Notes: a model not told the origin generated them from the sequence alone. Counted from the stretch's first letter, positions 37,201-49,249 are shown. The stretch is DNA of 64,000 nt from Gnetum montanum (GCA_015680685.1 MNCI01037709.1:428334-492333); one strand, 5' to 3'. Made by a program: numbers and translations.

Positions 37201-37774
37201 TTAAGAAGTTGTTTAGTTTTTTCAATTGCAACTTAATTCATCTTGGGATTCAACCTCCTCTACAATTGCCTTCTTGGTTTGATGGAGGGATCTATGTAGA
37301 TATGGTGCTAGCATATCCTTGGATCTATTCTTGTTAATTCATGATATGAACATGCAAAATCTATTGACCATTTATTTACCACTTTAAGTAGCTTCTTCTT
37401 TTATGCTTGAGCAAGATGGACATTTATAATTATTGGCTTACTATTATCAAAATAAGCATATTCTAGATTAGTTCATAAGGCCTTCAGTTCAAGGAGCTCC
37501 TACTTGAAATAATTTAGAATCTCCAACTCTCCCTAATCCATCTCAATCTATGTGTGGGAGAGTTGATTGTGGGTCTACTCTTTTTCATCCATGTATTGGA
37601 TGTAAACATTTTTGAGACTTTCTATTGGTCCCATGAATATTTTTGATTCTACCTTACTATTTTTTGTTAGTCACTAGTCACCTTCCTATTTTGCAGCTAC
37701 TGTATACAGACATTTTTGAACATTTGATACCTAACATACTTATTACATGCTTTGAGGAATGTGCTCTTCATGGT

Positions 37775-38110
37775 TCATAATTTTTGCATGTGATGGCATC
37801 CTATGTTACTATATGCAATGCATGAAACTTGCTTCTTCTTTATTCTTTCAAATTCATTTTCCTTGGAGACTTCAAAGAAAAGATCTTGAATCCCCATCTT
37901 GACATCAATTGTGTTGAGCCAAGCCCTTTCCATAAAAATAGGAAAGCCCCCCTTATAATTATCCACATGGATTACTAGGAAGTTTGATGTTGCATTTCTT
38001 TAATGAAGGTAGGACCCAAATCTTATACATTTCTTATGAGTGTAAATTTACTCCAAAACCTAAGTCCAATAGAGCCTTGCACAAATCATTCCCTACAATC
38101 TAAAAATAGA
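37775..38110 (-). pseudogene. A3 protease
   Basis: The active-site region at 38095-38045 reads CKALLDLGFGVNL, so the catalytic D-S/T-G appears as D-L-G. The distal block DNYKGGFPIFMERAWLNTID (37966 down) is the conserved FPxxxxRxxLxT stretch, shared with A4 (47730). Confidence 0.7.
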
Positions 38111-39671
38111 TAATGGGACTCCCAAGGTCAGATTATTTCCTAGGAAGGTGGCCAACCTTGATCTAATCAATAATCGCATAGGTCAACATGATGGTATGCA
38201 CATTGGATGACATTTGATTTGAAGGAGGCTTGAGGATGATTTAAAGGTGATGGATGCAAGGTTAGGAGCTCTAGGCATTTTTGAGGGTTTTGATGGATTT
38301 TTGGTCCTAAAGAGAGTCCTCTTTTAAGGATTAGGCTTAGAACCACTCTGATGACTATCCAGTTATAAGTTAACAACCCTTGTAGAATTTCTTTGCTATA
38401 GCTATGATGGAATTTCCTCTTGCATAGGTAAATTAGGTGGTAGAGGACTAGAATTTAATGGTGCAAAGTTTGGTGATGGATAGGAAGGAGAATAAGTAGA
38501 GGGAGAATTAGGTTCTGGAGTACGAATTCAATGATATTCTGGATGATAGTAGTGGTAATTAAAAGAAGTGTGATTTGTGGAGCCACAAGGGGATATAGGC
38601 TATTGGACATAGTATTCATAGGGATCCAACAACCAATAAGGGTACCATTGTCTAGGTGGTGGCATCTCCCATGACTATGAATTTTTCCATTGCTGATATT
38701 GCACTTGAGGTTGAGATGGTTCTTGAATTAAATAATACTATGTTTGGTGTAATGGCCATATAGGATTATCTTAAGGATAAGGCAATCTCCTTGATGGCTA
38801 CCTCTTTGTGAATTTTAGATTCAAAGCATACACCCCATATTCTTGTAGATGTAACATTATAGAACAAAATCTCTTAGGTTATTTGTACTGATAGATATCA
38901 TATCCATCATCATTGGTTCTAGATTTTGCAACCTTGCTGACGATGGTAGCCTTACCTTTTTGTTATAAGTACCCATTGTTTGTATCTCTTCTTTTCCTCT
39001 TATCTCATTCACTACTTCCTTGCTCTACCTTCTCCTTTACAATTTTTAAAGTATTTTAGAACTTCTAATCAAAGGAGCCCCACATTTTATCCACCTTGGC
39101 CAATATCTCATAGATAAATTTTTGTATTAGCAAGGTCTTTCTTTGCACCACTTCATCTAGTGGTGCTTCCTCTTTTGAATCACAGAAGTATATCTCCCTT
39201 TTACAAAGTGAGAGAACTTTGCTATATTCCTTTACATTCTGTTATTTTTTCAACTATCTTTATTCTTTGTCCACCTATTCTATTAGCCTCCAAATTTGAT
39301 GGACTCTCATCTCAAAAAGTATTCCTTGGGCATAAACCCTAAGATTTTCCCTTATTTTTTTTCTAGAGCCCATCTATGATATGGTAGAGTTTCTCCCTTT
39401 GAGAGTATCCATGACCTAGTTATTGGTGTAAAAGAGTGTAATACCTACCCAATGCTACATCTAAGAACTCATGATTCCATTGCTTCCATCCTTGAATCTA
39501 CTTCCTTAAGTTGGATACTTGAGAGTATGTTTAGTATTTGTCATTCAATAGTTCTAACATCATACTTCATTGATGAATGGATTCTAGTTCCAAGGACTCA
39601 TACCAACTTTCTACTTCTTTTATAAGTATCCTTGAAAATAATTTTAACTTCTGATAGTCATTTTTAATGTT
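38110..39671 (-). pseudogene. A3 gag, C-terminal part
   Basis: The Pro/Gln/Tyr-rich region (about 38700-38400) contains YEYYVQ and PISP, also seen in A4 (YGYYVQQPISP) and A5. The gag-core stretch at 39540-39660 matches A1 and A5. The sequence stops at the ctata target site of L4 and resumes at 43122. Confidence 0.75.
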
Positions 39672-40870
39672 CTATATGTTGGCAACCGTTTGGGATGCGA
39701 CCACCAATGAGTGTCCTCGAACAGGATTTAGGTGCTTGCTGGTCTTCTAGCAACACCAAGGCCCAGATACCTTCAAATAGAATCAGTAGTTAATGTGAGT
39801 ATGTGTGTGTGCTGTTGCGGTGTGCGGTTGTAAAAAATGAAACGGTTGGGTTGTGTCTAAAACTACAAATGACTTATCTTAAAGAGATTCAGCCAACTTT
39901 GCAAAGTATTGTGAGCTGTTGAGAGTTCTTATTTTGTTTAATTGCCTAGTCTATGTGGTCCTTATAATACCTACTTGTAACAAATAAAATTTTGCAAAAA
40001 CATTTGAGCACAACTCTGCGAATCTACTTCTAATTTTCCCCAGAGAAAGAGATAGTTCCACAAGAAAACTAGAAATAGAGCGAGATTCAATAGAAATAGA
40101 AAGAAGAGAAAAAGAAAGAACATTTGTGTAAAGATCTCAAATTTTTAAACAAGGTAAAATGATATGAGTAAATACTTTGCAACAAAGTTATCCCAAATTC
40201 AATAACTACAAATTATTCAAACTTCTAAGGCTCAAAATAAGTAATTTCTTCAAGACAATCCTACTATGCTACCCAAAAATTGCTGCGTAACTATCACGTA
40301 CCAGACTTTATTTTAGCTAGGTAATGGATGTCAACAATTGCATTCAATAGAACCTTCAAAATACTTGACAATTTTTGATTGAAATACCACGGAGATTCAC
40401 TTTAAAGATATAAGAAACTATTCTAGTCCTTTCAAAATACCAAATATTTTCTGAACCGTCTTGACTATTGAATCGTTCAACGGCTTGACTACATGTAGAG
40501 GCCCCCTTACAAAAATCTCAATAGTAGTTCTTATACATTGCAAAATAATAAAATTCACTACTAAAATGCTCTTAAGGCTTTCAAACACAAGCTCTTCTAT
40601 GGCAAAATTTTAATAGAAATTTTCTATCATGCAACAAGAACAATAAGAGCAATCTAAAAATCCCAAAATTACTTGCCAAGCATGATACTATCTAAACCAC
40701 TAGCTAAACAATTTAAACAAAATAAAAAATCATAAGCATAACTCACAGGACTATGACAAAGAGGCTGAAATGTTGTCTTTAGCAAGTCATCTTACAAGCA
40801 ATCTTTCACAATGTCTTTTTACAAATGCTCTTCCAAGAGTTTTTTCCCCTCCCTTCTAACCCCTGAAGCC

Positions 40871-40880
40871 TTTTTATAGG
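40871..40880 (-). promoter_or_regulatory. TATA box of L4 LTR
   Basis: Minus-strand cctataaaaa followed by ggcttc, equal to the L3 TATA at 26521. Confidence 0.6.
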
Positions 40881-41734
40881 GTTCAAAAGGTAGTTAGATA
40901 TTCCAAAATATATTGGCTAACTTCTCTCCCAAGTAAGGAAGTTATAACTTGGCCAACAAGTTAGGAGATATTACTTGCCCAACAAGTTATGAAGTTGTAA
41001 CTTATACATAAAGTTAGGAGAAAATCATGCTAACATTGGCATGTGTAAATATTACAAATATTTCTTTTATAAGTGACAACCCATATAATAATAATAATAA
41101 AATAAAATAAAATAAATAAATCTAAGATCTTCAATACTATAAGAGCTTCATACAATTGTTATTTTTATTAACCACTGAAGCCCTAGTAATTTTCATGAAC
41201 AGGCGGTAGTAAAAAAGTAATTCGACATCCACCTTACTGTAGACGTTGGTGTTGGAGGCTGTATGGTTTTTTAAATGAAGAAAGCTGGTCCTTGTAAATT
41301 TGTATAAGTAAATCATCTATATTTGCATTTTAAATCCATGTAAAATTTGCTACTGGCTTCTTGGCGCCATTAAGAACACCTCCGAATGTAAAGGCTGAAT
41401 GTGAAGGTGCCAAGCCTGGAACTGCTTAGTTTCTACAATCAGTTTCAAATTATTCCATCCTCAACTACCACCATAAAACAAGGCCCTGCTGCATTGCACC
41501 TTTCATCACCAAATTGCTGCTGCAACCTTGTCTTCCACCCGTGCAACTGCGGAGACGCAGGCATAGCTGCTACTGCTAGTATTATTGTTTCTACCATTAT
41601 TGCTATTGCTGTTATGCTCCAATGCGGAAACCATAGTTCTGCTATGGTGTCCATGGCCGCCATTCTCAAACACGTCTCTCAAATTTTTGAGGCGCGCAAG
41701 CACATCATTTTCACGATGGTGATTCTGCACGATG

Positions 41735-42135
41735 GTGTCGGTGCTTGCAATGGCGTTGCCAGGCCGCCTGGATGAAGCAGGCCATCCACATTTGTCACTG
41801 GCACGAGTAGAACCTGAATGTTTGTTGCACCTGTTGGCTATGGAGCTAACGGAACTGGTTTGTCGTGAATTTGAGATCCTCCGTGGACAGAGCAGCCCCT
41901 ACGCATGGATCCAAGGCCCAGGTGAGTGGCTCCACACCGCAGAAGTCGCCCTGCTTGAGCAGGCCATGGTTGAAGAAGCCCGTGCATCTACCTTTGGTCG
42001 TTATGCTGTCCAGGTGGCCTCAGATTATGAAGAGCATCTCGTCCACCGGATCGCCCTCGCGTACTATGTATGTGTCTCTCATAAACAACATCAGCTTCAA
42101 CCGCTCGCTGATAAGAAGGGACTCCTGATAAGAAG
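41735..42135 (-). pseudogene. Captured CNGC fragment (cyclic-nucleotide-gated channel)
   Basis: The minus strand reads the C-terminal cyclic-nucleotide-binding domain of a plant CNGC: YIVREGDPVDEMLFII, GHLDSITTKG, TGFFN, GDFCG...LTWALDP (phosphate-binding cassette), then EDLKF, FR-LHS, TFRFYS and FIQAAWQR (calmodulin/IQ-type end). About 20-25 residues are missing between WALDP and EDLKF compared with the family. There are three stops (II*GH, FR*LH, CQ*QM). It carries no channel pore. It has the same orientation as the LTR transcript. The further frame to about 41450 is Asn/Ser-rich and may be the channel tail or something else. Confidence 0.88.
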
Positions 42136-42299
42136 CCAAGCCCAGATTATGATGCTTGATACATCAATGCTCCAACGTACATGGCCACTATAACTTTAGC
42201 ACTAAATTTCCAAATAGTAGCTCTAGTGGAAGCACCTCAAAATCATGCACATCCTTTTTCTTTATGGATTTCAGAAAATAGATGTTCTGCAGACAAAAT

Positions 42300-42397
42300 T
42301 TTTTGAGATACTGATTGTAGTCTGTCAACATTAAGAAAAATAAATTTNATTTTTGAGATACTGATTGTAGTCTGTCAACATTAAGAAAAATAAATTT
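42300..42397. repeat. Duplicated 48-mer around a single N (assembly join)
   Basis: 42300-42347 and 42350-42397 are identical, with one N at 42348 between them. Almost certainly two contig ends that overlap but were not merged, not a biological repeat. Confidence 0.9.
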
Positions 42398-42489
42398 CAG
42401 CAAGAAGCTTCAGCTTCGGAACAGGTTTCCTGCACTTAAGATGATGCCATGTAGCCCTGCATTGTACCATAGAAAGAGTGAAGTTGTTC

Positions 42490-42890
42490 AAGGTCCTGAA
42501 CATTTCTTTAATTACCCAAAATTGGTAATCTTAGGTTCATGATCTAACTCTACTAAAATGTTTCAACTCTTGACATTTCCGTGAATGATGAGGGAATGGC
42601 AATCATGGTGGAGATATGCCAGTGCATTGGCCACCCCCAACGATTTCCATGTTTGAATTAAAGATGCTGCTACCATCTTGCCTACAAATCTGCTTCACTG
42701 TAGCCATTATAGTGTTCTTGAGATTCACTTTATAGACTTTTCCATACTTTCCACTTTCTATCTCATTCTCCTTGTTTTCTATGACTCGCAATTATCTCCT
42801 CTACCGAGAAATCAATTTTCTGGAAAGCTTTCATAGAGAAATGACGCTGGATTTTTCTTTCCTTTTGTCCTCCTATTTGTTTGTTTTTTT
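42490..42890 (-). pseudogene. Captured receptor-like kinase fragment
   Basis: Minus strand: a juxtamembrane stretch (SFQKIDFSVEEIIAS-like), then GKYGKVYKVNL (glycine loop), ATVKQI with the ATP-binding Lys, and MEIVG. After a joint that removes about 80-100 residues it continues ALAYLHHDCHSLIIHGNVK (catalytic loop, HGN for HRD/HGD) and PKITNFG (NFG for DFG). Frameshifts and stops follow. It matches the kinase domain of plant LRR receptor-like kinases. Non-functional. Confidence 0.85.
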
Positions 42891-43121
42891 AAAAAAAGAT
42901 TCATCCACATCAATCCAAACAAGACCTCTAGGATTATGTATATCAATAAGATGACAACCATCATCTTTTTCATTTGAATATTTGTTTTTTCTTGTATACA
43001 CAAATGATGGAAGTGTAGCAGAATTAATATCATTCATATTTTTATCATGTTCTCTACCATTGCCTTTTTCTAGTATCTACTTTTGCTGTTCCATGAAATG
43101 GCCAAATGTGCCAATACTATA

Positions 43122-44224
43122 ATACATAGGCATCATGGAAAACTTGTAGATGATGTTATAGATCTATATTATATTCCCCTTCAAACTTGGGAATATTATT
43201 CATATCCAACCATTTAATGTTACTATCCTTTTAATGATTAGTGGGAACTTTGACTACTTCTAAAACATTCAACATATTTCTAATGAACAACATGACTCAT
43301 CATTATCATCACATCCATGGTGGCCCCTATCATGACCATGCCTCCTATTTGTGAGTTATACTATGCCTCCTTTCTCAGTAATGTTTTTGTTCCTTTCTTT
43401 GTTGGCTCTCATCCCAATTCATATAATCATGATGGAACCTCCTATAATCTCTATCTCATTCTTGACTACTCCTGTCTCTATCTACCATAGCTTCTCCTAT
43501 CAAAATTTGAGGATGAGAAGGATGAAAAAGATAGAGTACTAAAAGAACAGTGTCTTCTATCCCTTCTCTTTTGATCCTCTTCCTAATCCTTTTTCTTATC
43601 TTTTTCCTTCTTCTTATCGTTTTCCTTGTCCTTATATGAATGACTAGGAGACTTATCTTTTAAAGCTCATTGGCCTTTGGATCTTATCTTTCCTTCACCA
43701 AGGTTGTCCAAGGTTAACTACAACTATTGGTGAAAGATGTCCTTCTTAAAGAAGGAAGGAGAATCTATGTATTAAGAGTGGCAAGAAAATAATTCCTTGC
43801 CCTCTTTAGGTGGCTATAGGAATAATGATGTCAACATTCATTTGTCCTTAAAGGCTTCATAATGGACCTTCATGCATTTATCTTTATGGAGCTAAGCTTT
43901 TATATGCTAGTAGTCCTTAGAGATTTTCTTTGTGCTTTCATACTAAGGCCCCACTATTTTAATATCTAATCTTGTGAGTTGGATCATGAGCATGATAGGA
44001 ATAGATTGATCAGGAGGTAACATAATGTTACTCTCCATATATCTCCATCATAATTGCTCATCCTGATGGAGAACAAAGGTGATGTCTAGATAATAGGAAT
44101 CTGGATGGACATAGATGACTTTCAACTGTTAAGGCTTCTCATCGATGGTAATTTGCATCCTCTCCTATTGCCTATTGTTTTTTTACTCATGCAATGGAGA
44201 TTCTTTCTTATGAGCAGAAGCCAT
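43122..44224 (-). pseudogene. A3 gag, N-terminal part
   Basis: Start MASAHKKESPLHE at 44224, aligned to the gag starts of A1 and A5. FVLHQDEQ lies near 44070. It runs to the ctata target site, then continues at 39671. Degenerate, with Ser/Arg-rich stretches near 43350-43550. Confidence 0.75.
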
Positions 44225-44365
44225 TTCAGAAATAGACATAAGTGTGCCTTAGGATAATGTTATTATTAGTATTATTATGAGTGAGACATATTTTGTTATA
44301 TTCTCCTATAATGCTTGTATATGAATTCATTGGTTAATAATAGTTAGCACACTTAACTAAACTAA

Positions 44366-44384
44366 GTCCTCAACAATAGTGCCA
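44366..44384 (-). other. A3 primer-binding site
   Basis: Minus strand TGGCACTATTGTTGAGGAC. It matches the tRNA-Asp-type site with transitions only. Confidence 0.75.
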
Positions 44385-44385
44385 A

Positions 44386-45247
44386 TCATGACTAGCAAGT
44401 ATTCCCTAGATTCAACCATAGGAATCACAAGCGTTCACTAGTGATCTAGTCAAATTTCGCAAACTTAGTAATCCAAGTGGCTAATATTCTTAAGTAGTGA
44501 ATCATGGAATTACAGGATTGTTGTCTTCTTAATCCACACTTGTGTCTTAACTATACGTATGATTAATTGTGATTAAGGCATATGATGTGTATTTTTATAA
44601 TGATTTTTAATGTATTTTTCTCCTACTTGCTAGATGATTAAGTAAATATTGAATAAATAATTATATAAATAATCAACTAGTTTAATAACTAACTATCCTA
44701 ACATGAAGTATTTGTTCCCACTTTTTGTACACATCATGAACTAATATTAATGCTATTGAGTTACCAAGTGGCTATTACAAGGCATACCAAATGTTCACTA
44801 CTAGGATTACTAAGCATTAATACATTATGCTCAAAGTGGTGATACTCATGTATTTATGATAAATTATCTCAACTCTTTAAGAGCATAAATGTAAAGTGCA
44901 TGAAAAATAACCACTGAATGGATATAGGAAATCTCAATTTTATTACTATTTATGCCAATGTCTTCATGTACATAGGCATTTGCATAAAACTTTGTAAAAT
45001 CTTTTAGGTTCACACTGCAGGCACTCAGTTAGAAAATATTCTAACTCTAGAATAAATAAACTTCAAGAGTTCTACTAAGGCTATTACTAAAATGTCATAA
45101 ATACAAGGGATGCACACATTTATATAGGTAATGATTACATTGATGTCAATATATCTATGTCAACACATCCTACTGTAAATTGATGGGGATACATTGATGG
45201 AGCTATGTCAAAGGGTATGCATTGCCTATATTATTGATGTTTCATCA
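44386..45247 (-). repeat. A3 5' LTR
   Basis: 862 bases between tcatg next to the PBS and ttcatca at 45247. TATA-like cctatataaat (minus) lies at about 45117-45128. U3 holds cattgatg/tcaacac motifs. Aligns with the A1, A2 and A6 LTRs. Confidence 0.8.
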
Positions 45248-45249
45248 AT

Positions 45250-45600
45250 AGGTCCCATGAAATTAATTCCCCAAAGGTTGAAAGGATCTAATGGTTGAAT
45301 CCAATATTGGGGCCCATTCATTCTAGTTGTCATTCCTCCACCTCATTAATAACTCTTGCAAGAATGGGAGAAATGATTATTGTTTTTAAAGATTATTGGC
45401 CAAAAGGATCCTACCATTAGGATATTTATGGCTATCCTTCTTCCTACATAGTGGCCCCCACAAGAATACTCGTGAGCATCTTACATGACTCTGAATTGAT
45501 CTACATTAGGTACACACCATCATGCTAGGCCATCAACACAAACTTTGTAAAGGTTTCCCTCAATCTCCATGTAGTGTTTGACGTGGTAAAGAAATTACTA
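45250..45600 (-). pseudogene. A4 integrase N-terminal part
   Basis: The minus strand near 45490-45440 reads DAHEYSCGGHYVGRR, the HxxxCGGH part of the integrase zinc finger. It ends in the pre-core stretch shared with A3 (35490-35600). Confidence 0.7.
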
Positions 45601-45639
45601 TTTTCTCCTATAATTCCATTTGGTAGGAGTCTCTTGTAT

Positions 45640-46316
45640 GAGTATATATAAAAGGAATTCATCATACCAATTTGCAACCCCTGGTACATGAACTTCAGTT
45701 ACCTTAGTAAAGAGAAGTTCATCTAAAAATTGATCAAATAAGGACTCTTCATTATTCTTGCTATTCCATCTTAACCAAGACAAAAGATCTACAACTACAT
45801 TCTCCTTTCCTTTTAGTCTACCATTTTGATATAAAACTCTTGTAAGATTATCAAAAACCATATAAGACATGTGCTTACTACTAGCTTATTCATAAGGAAA
45901 CAAATTGCACTATGATCAGTGTGCACAAAAATTGAATATCCAAGCACATAGTGCCTAAATTTTTCTAAGACATATAACACCACCATGAGTTCATTTTTCA
46001 TAGTGGTGTAATTAAGTTGTGCATCCACAATATGATTACTTGTACAATGGATATAATATGGACATTTTTTATCATCCATTTATATCAGTACTACTTCCAA
46101 TGCATAGTTGGATGCATTTGTCATGATGTGAAATGATTTGGACCAATCAAGAATGTGTAGAATTGGAATCTCTCTGAGCTTTTTCTTCAAGTTAGAATTC
46201 TTATTCACATTTCTTACTCTATTTAAAGGTTTCATCCTTCTTGGTAAGCTTAACCAATGGCTTGGTGATTTTAGAGAAATTTTCAATGATATGCCTATAG
46301 TAGCTAGTATGACCAA
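45640..46316 (-). pseudogene. A4 RNase H
   Basis: FHIMTNASNYALE (first Asp changed to Asn), MKNELMVVLYVLEKFRHYVL (second acidic residue kept) and FVHTDHSAICFLMNK (Asp kept). It continues into the linker SWLRWNSKNNEESLFDQF, which matches the linker at which A5 ends. One stop between the first two blocks. Confidence 0.85.
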
Positions 46317-46499
46317 GGAATAACCTCACATCCATAATAGTTTGAGGTTGTCTAGTTATTTCTTAAATGATCCTTATCTTTTTAGGGTTCACCTCAATTC
46401 CTTTTCCTAAAATTCTATGCCTCAAAAACAATGTCATCTTGAACCATTAAGTTTCTTTTCTGCCAATTAAGCTACAAGTTTATCTCCACATGTTTTTTT

Positions 46500-46990
46500 A
46501 GTACTTGCTCAAGATGATATAGTGTTTGTTCAAAGTTAGTGTCATAGGTAGAGAAATCATCCATGAAGACTTCCACACCACTACTAATTTTCTACTAAAA
46601 GATACTTAGAACTAGGTATTGGAAAGTTGTAGGAGCATTACAGAGGCCAAAAGGAATCTTCTTATATGTGAAAGTCCCACAAGGACTTATAATTTTTTTT
46701 TTGGCCTCATCTTCTGGGGCAACGTGTATTTGATTATACCCACTATACCTATCAAGAAAAATATAATAATTATGCCTTGAAATTGTATCCAACACTTGGT
46801 TCACAAATGACAACAAAAAACGATCTTTAAATGTAGCCATGTTCAATAGTCTAAAATTTGTATAGATTCTCCACTGTCCTTCTTTCTTTGGCATAATAGC
46901 AAGTGGACTTACCCACTCACTATCTACCATTGAATAAATGAATCCTACTTTGAAAAGTTTTTCAACTTCATTTTTAACAACTTATTTCAA
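46500..46990 (-). pseudogene. A4 reverse transcriptase
   Basis: A 111-codon open stretch (46930-46598) reads SEWVSPLAIMPKKEGQWRIY, NFRLLNMATFKDRF, FLDRYSGYNQI and FGLCNAPTTFQ. The active-site box FMDDF lies at 46553-46567, after a shift. Collinear with A3 and A5. These are the finger and palm subdomains of Ty3/gypsy RT. Confidence 0.9.
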
Positions 46991-47436
46991 TTTCATATTC
47001 AACCTTCTTTCTAGTTGCATCTTGCATTTGATAGTTAAATCTATAAACATTCAATGTTGACATATGCATGGATCAATTCATGTTAATTCATCATATGACC
47101 AAGCAAATATTGTTGCCCATTTGTTTACTACTTCTAACAACTTTTTCTTTTTTTTTCTTTATTAAGGTTTGCATTAATGATTATAGACTTGCCATTATCA
47201 TGAAATACATACTTTAGAGTTTTTAGTAAAGATTTGAATTTTAATGGCTCTTTTCTAGAATTATCAAGGGTTTTCAACTCTCCCCAATCCATTTCTACTT
47301 CTTTCTTGTATTATGTTTTTAAGAGTTAGTTCTAAATTTGCTCCATTTCATTCATCTTATAGATATAAATACTCATGAAGATTTTTGCTAGTTTCATGCA
47401 CATTGTTGAATTGGAGCTATTATCTATTGTCACTCA

Positions 47437-47960
47437 CTAGGCACCCTCTTCTTTTGTGGTTGTTGGATTTAGGCACCTTTGGAAATCTAATGTTTCTACA
47501 CACTTCCTGCATGCTATGATTGATCTACTTTTTATAGGCCATACTTTTTGCACACAATGACACCCTGTGTTACTATACACAATGCATGGAATTCCCTTCT
47601 TCTTGACCTTTTCAAATGCATTTTTCTCTGATATTTCTAAGGAGAGGTCTTTGATCCCTAAATTGGTATCACTTGTGCTTATCCAAGCTCTTTCCATGAT
47701 ACTATGAAATTTCCCCTTATATTTGTCCACATGGATGACTAGAAAATCTATTGGATAAGACTATCCATAAAAAATGGTCAAAATATCCTCCAAAAATCCC
47801 AAGGAAATAGTAATGGATTGATCAGAAAGCTTTATCTAATATTACATTTCTTTAGTGAAGGCAAGTTCCAAGTTTTATAAATTTCTTGAAAAATTAAGTA
47901 CACCCAGAACCTCAATCTAGTAGAGCTTTGCACAGCTCATTTTTTGTAATTAGAAAATAA
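47437..47960 (-). pseudogene. A4 protease and linker
   Basis: About 47940-47900 reads LCKALLD*GSG, i.e. D-stop-G where D-S/T-G is expected. From 47730 comes MDKYKGKFHSIMERAWISTS and a Cys/His-containing linker (GCHCVQKVW, ACRKCVE). Confidence 0.7.
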
Positions 47961-48099
47961 ATTAGAGGACTTCAAAGATTAGATATTTTCCTAGGAAGGT
48001 GTCTTGTATTTATCTAGTTCATGACTACATGAGTTAACATGATAGTATGTACATTTTGGGACCTTTGATTTGATGGTTTCTTGGTGATTATCTTAGGAG

Positions 48100-49245
48100 C
48101 AACTTGAGAAGGATCAACAACCATAGATGACTACAAAGGTTTTTGTGGATTGTTGGATTCAAAGAAAGCCATTTCTAAAGATTACACTAAAAATCACTTC
48201 AATTATCATTCAACTATAAGTTTGTGGCTTGCATGACATTGTTTTGTTGAGGATATGATGGTATCTCACCTTGCATAGGTGGTTCAAGTGGCAAAGGAGT
48301 GGAATTGTGAGGTGTAGTGTTGTGATGGATAATGAGGAGTATAAATGGAAAGATATTTGACTTGTAGAGTGGTCACTTTGTGATATGCAAAGGGGTAATA
48401 TTGATGGGGAAAAGAAGTTTGTCTTCCAAAACCACTAGGAGATATAGGTTGTTGAACATAATATCCATACAGGTCCAATAGTGGTAAGGATATTATTGCC
48501 TTGGTAGTGGCATCCCCCATGACTATGGGTATTACCATTGATAATAATGATCTTAAGGTTAAAATGGTGCATCAATTGGATAATACTATTTTTGGCATAA
48601 TTATTACCAATAATTACATTATGAAAAAGGCAATCTCCTAGGGGGTTTCCTTTTTGAAATTTTTGGATTCAAGGCATAAACCCCAGATTCTTGTAGGTAT
48701 GATAGTATAGGACAACATCCCTTAGGATGTTCACATTGGCAAATGTCATATCATTTTTCCTCTATTTTAGAATATAGAACATCATCAACTGCCATATCCT
48801 TACCTTTTTGTTGATAGTAGTACCTCATTATATCTTTCCTTCTCCTTCTATCCTTATCTTAGTTCACTTGCTTCATTTTCTCCTTCATAATTTTTAAAGT
48901 AGTTTGAAACTTCTCATCTAAGGAGTCCTAAATTTTATCCACCTTAGCCAATATTTATATATCAGATTTTTGGATCAGCAAGGTTTTCCTTTGTATCACT
49001 TATTCCAGTGATGCTTCCTCCTTAGGATCATAGAGATGTACTTCCCTTTTGTGAATTGAGGGATCTCTATTGTATTCCTCTACACTCTCATTTTTTTCAA
49101 TTCATCTAGTTTTATTGTATAACCCATCTATCATGTGGCAAATTTTTTCTTTTTAAAAGACACTATGGCCTAGGCATCAATGCAAAAGAGAGTAATACCA
49201 CCCAAGGTTGCAACTAGGAATTCATGATTGCCTTGTTTCTAGAAA
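48100..49245 (-). pseudogene. A4 gag, C-terminal half
   Basis: 48284-48538 has GYYVQQPISP and a Tyr/His/Pro/Gln-rich tail matching A3 and A5. Upstream (48700-49245) matches gag of A1 near 10000-10500. Joined at about 49245 to LTR sequence of A5. Confidence 0.65.
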
Positions 49246-49249
49246 TTTA

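Larger units (their letters stand above)
39677..43116 (-). repeat. Solo L LTR (L4) with captured host fragments
   Basis: 3440 bases, flanked by the 5-bp target duplication ctata (39672-39676 and 43117-43121). On the minus strand it begins TATTGGCACATTTGGCC and ends GGTTGCCAACA. The 3' 1.33 kb (39677-41005) matches L3. 41008-41160 matches L1. Between the LTR start and 41160 lies cargo: a receptor-kinase fragment and a channel fragment. A TATA box (minus, 40871-40880) and a TAA-rich microsatellite (41090-41122) are also present. Both gag flanks align without gap to A1, so the entire 3.44 kb entered as one unit and then lost its internal region by LTR recombination, or carried the cargo as LTR sequence. 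Confidence 0.88.
30466..45247 (-). mobile_element. Family A copy A3: most complete gag-pol-ORF3 element
   Basis: Minus-strand order: 5' LTR 45247-44386, PBS, gag from 44224, protease, RT, RNase H, integrase, leader with promoter, intron, ORF3 to 30466. The gag is split by solo LTR L4 (39677-43116) with target duplication ctata, and the two gag halves align without a break with A1. The ORF3 end and 3' LTR are missing. Without L4 the remnant is about 11.3 kb. It shows that gag-pol and ORF3 belong to one element. Confidence 0.8.
45248..49245 (-). mobile_element. Family A copy A4: gag-pol remnant
   Basis: Minus-strand order: gag C-terminal half (49245 to about 48100), protease (47960 to 47437), RT, RNase H, and integrase start, cut at 45248 by the A3 LTR. 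The right end is cut by the A5 LTR at about 49250. No LTR, PBS or ORF3 of its own remains. Its pol is the least damaged in the window. Confidence 0.75.

Noticed and set aside
41445-41730. Two 74-codon minus frames and an overlapping plus frame
   Set aside because: They overlap in three frames. At most one is a frameshifted channel tail; Asn/Ser-rich composition alone does not support a gene.
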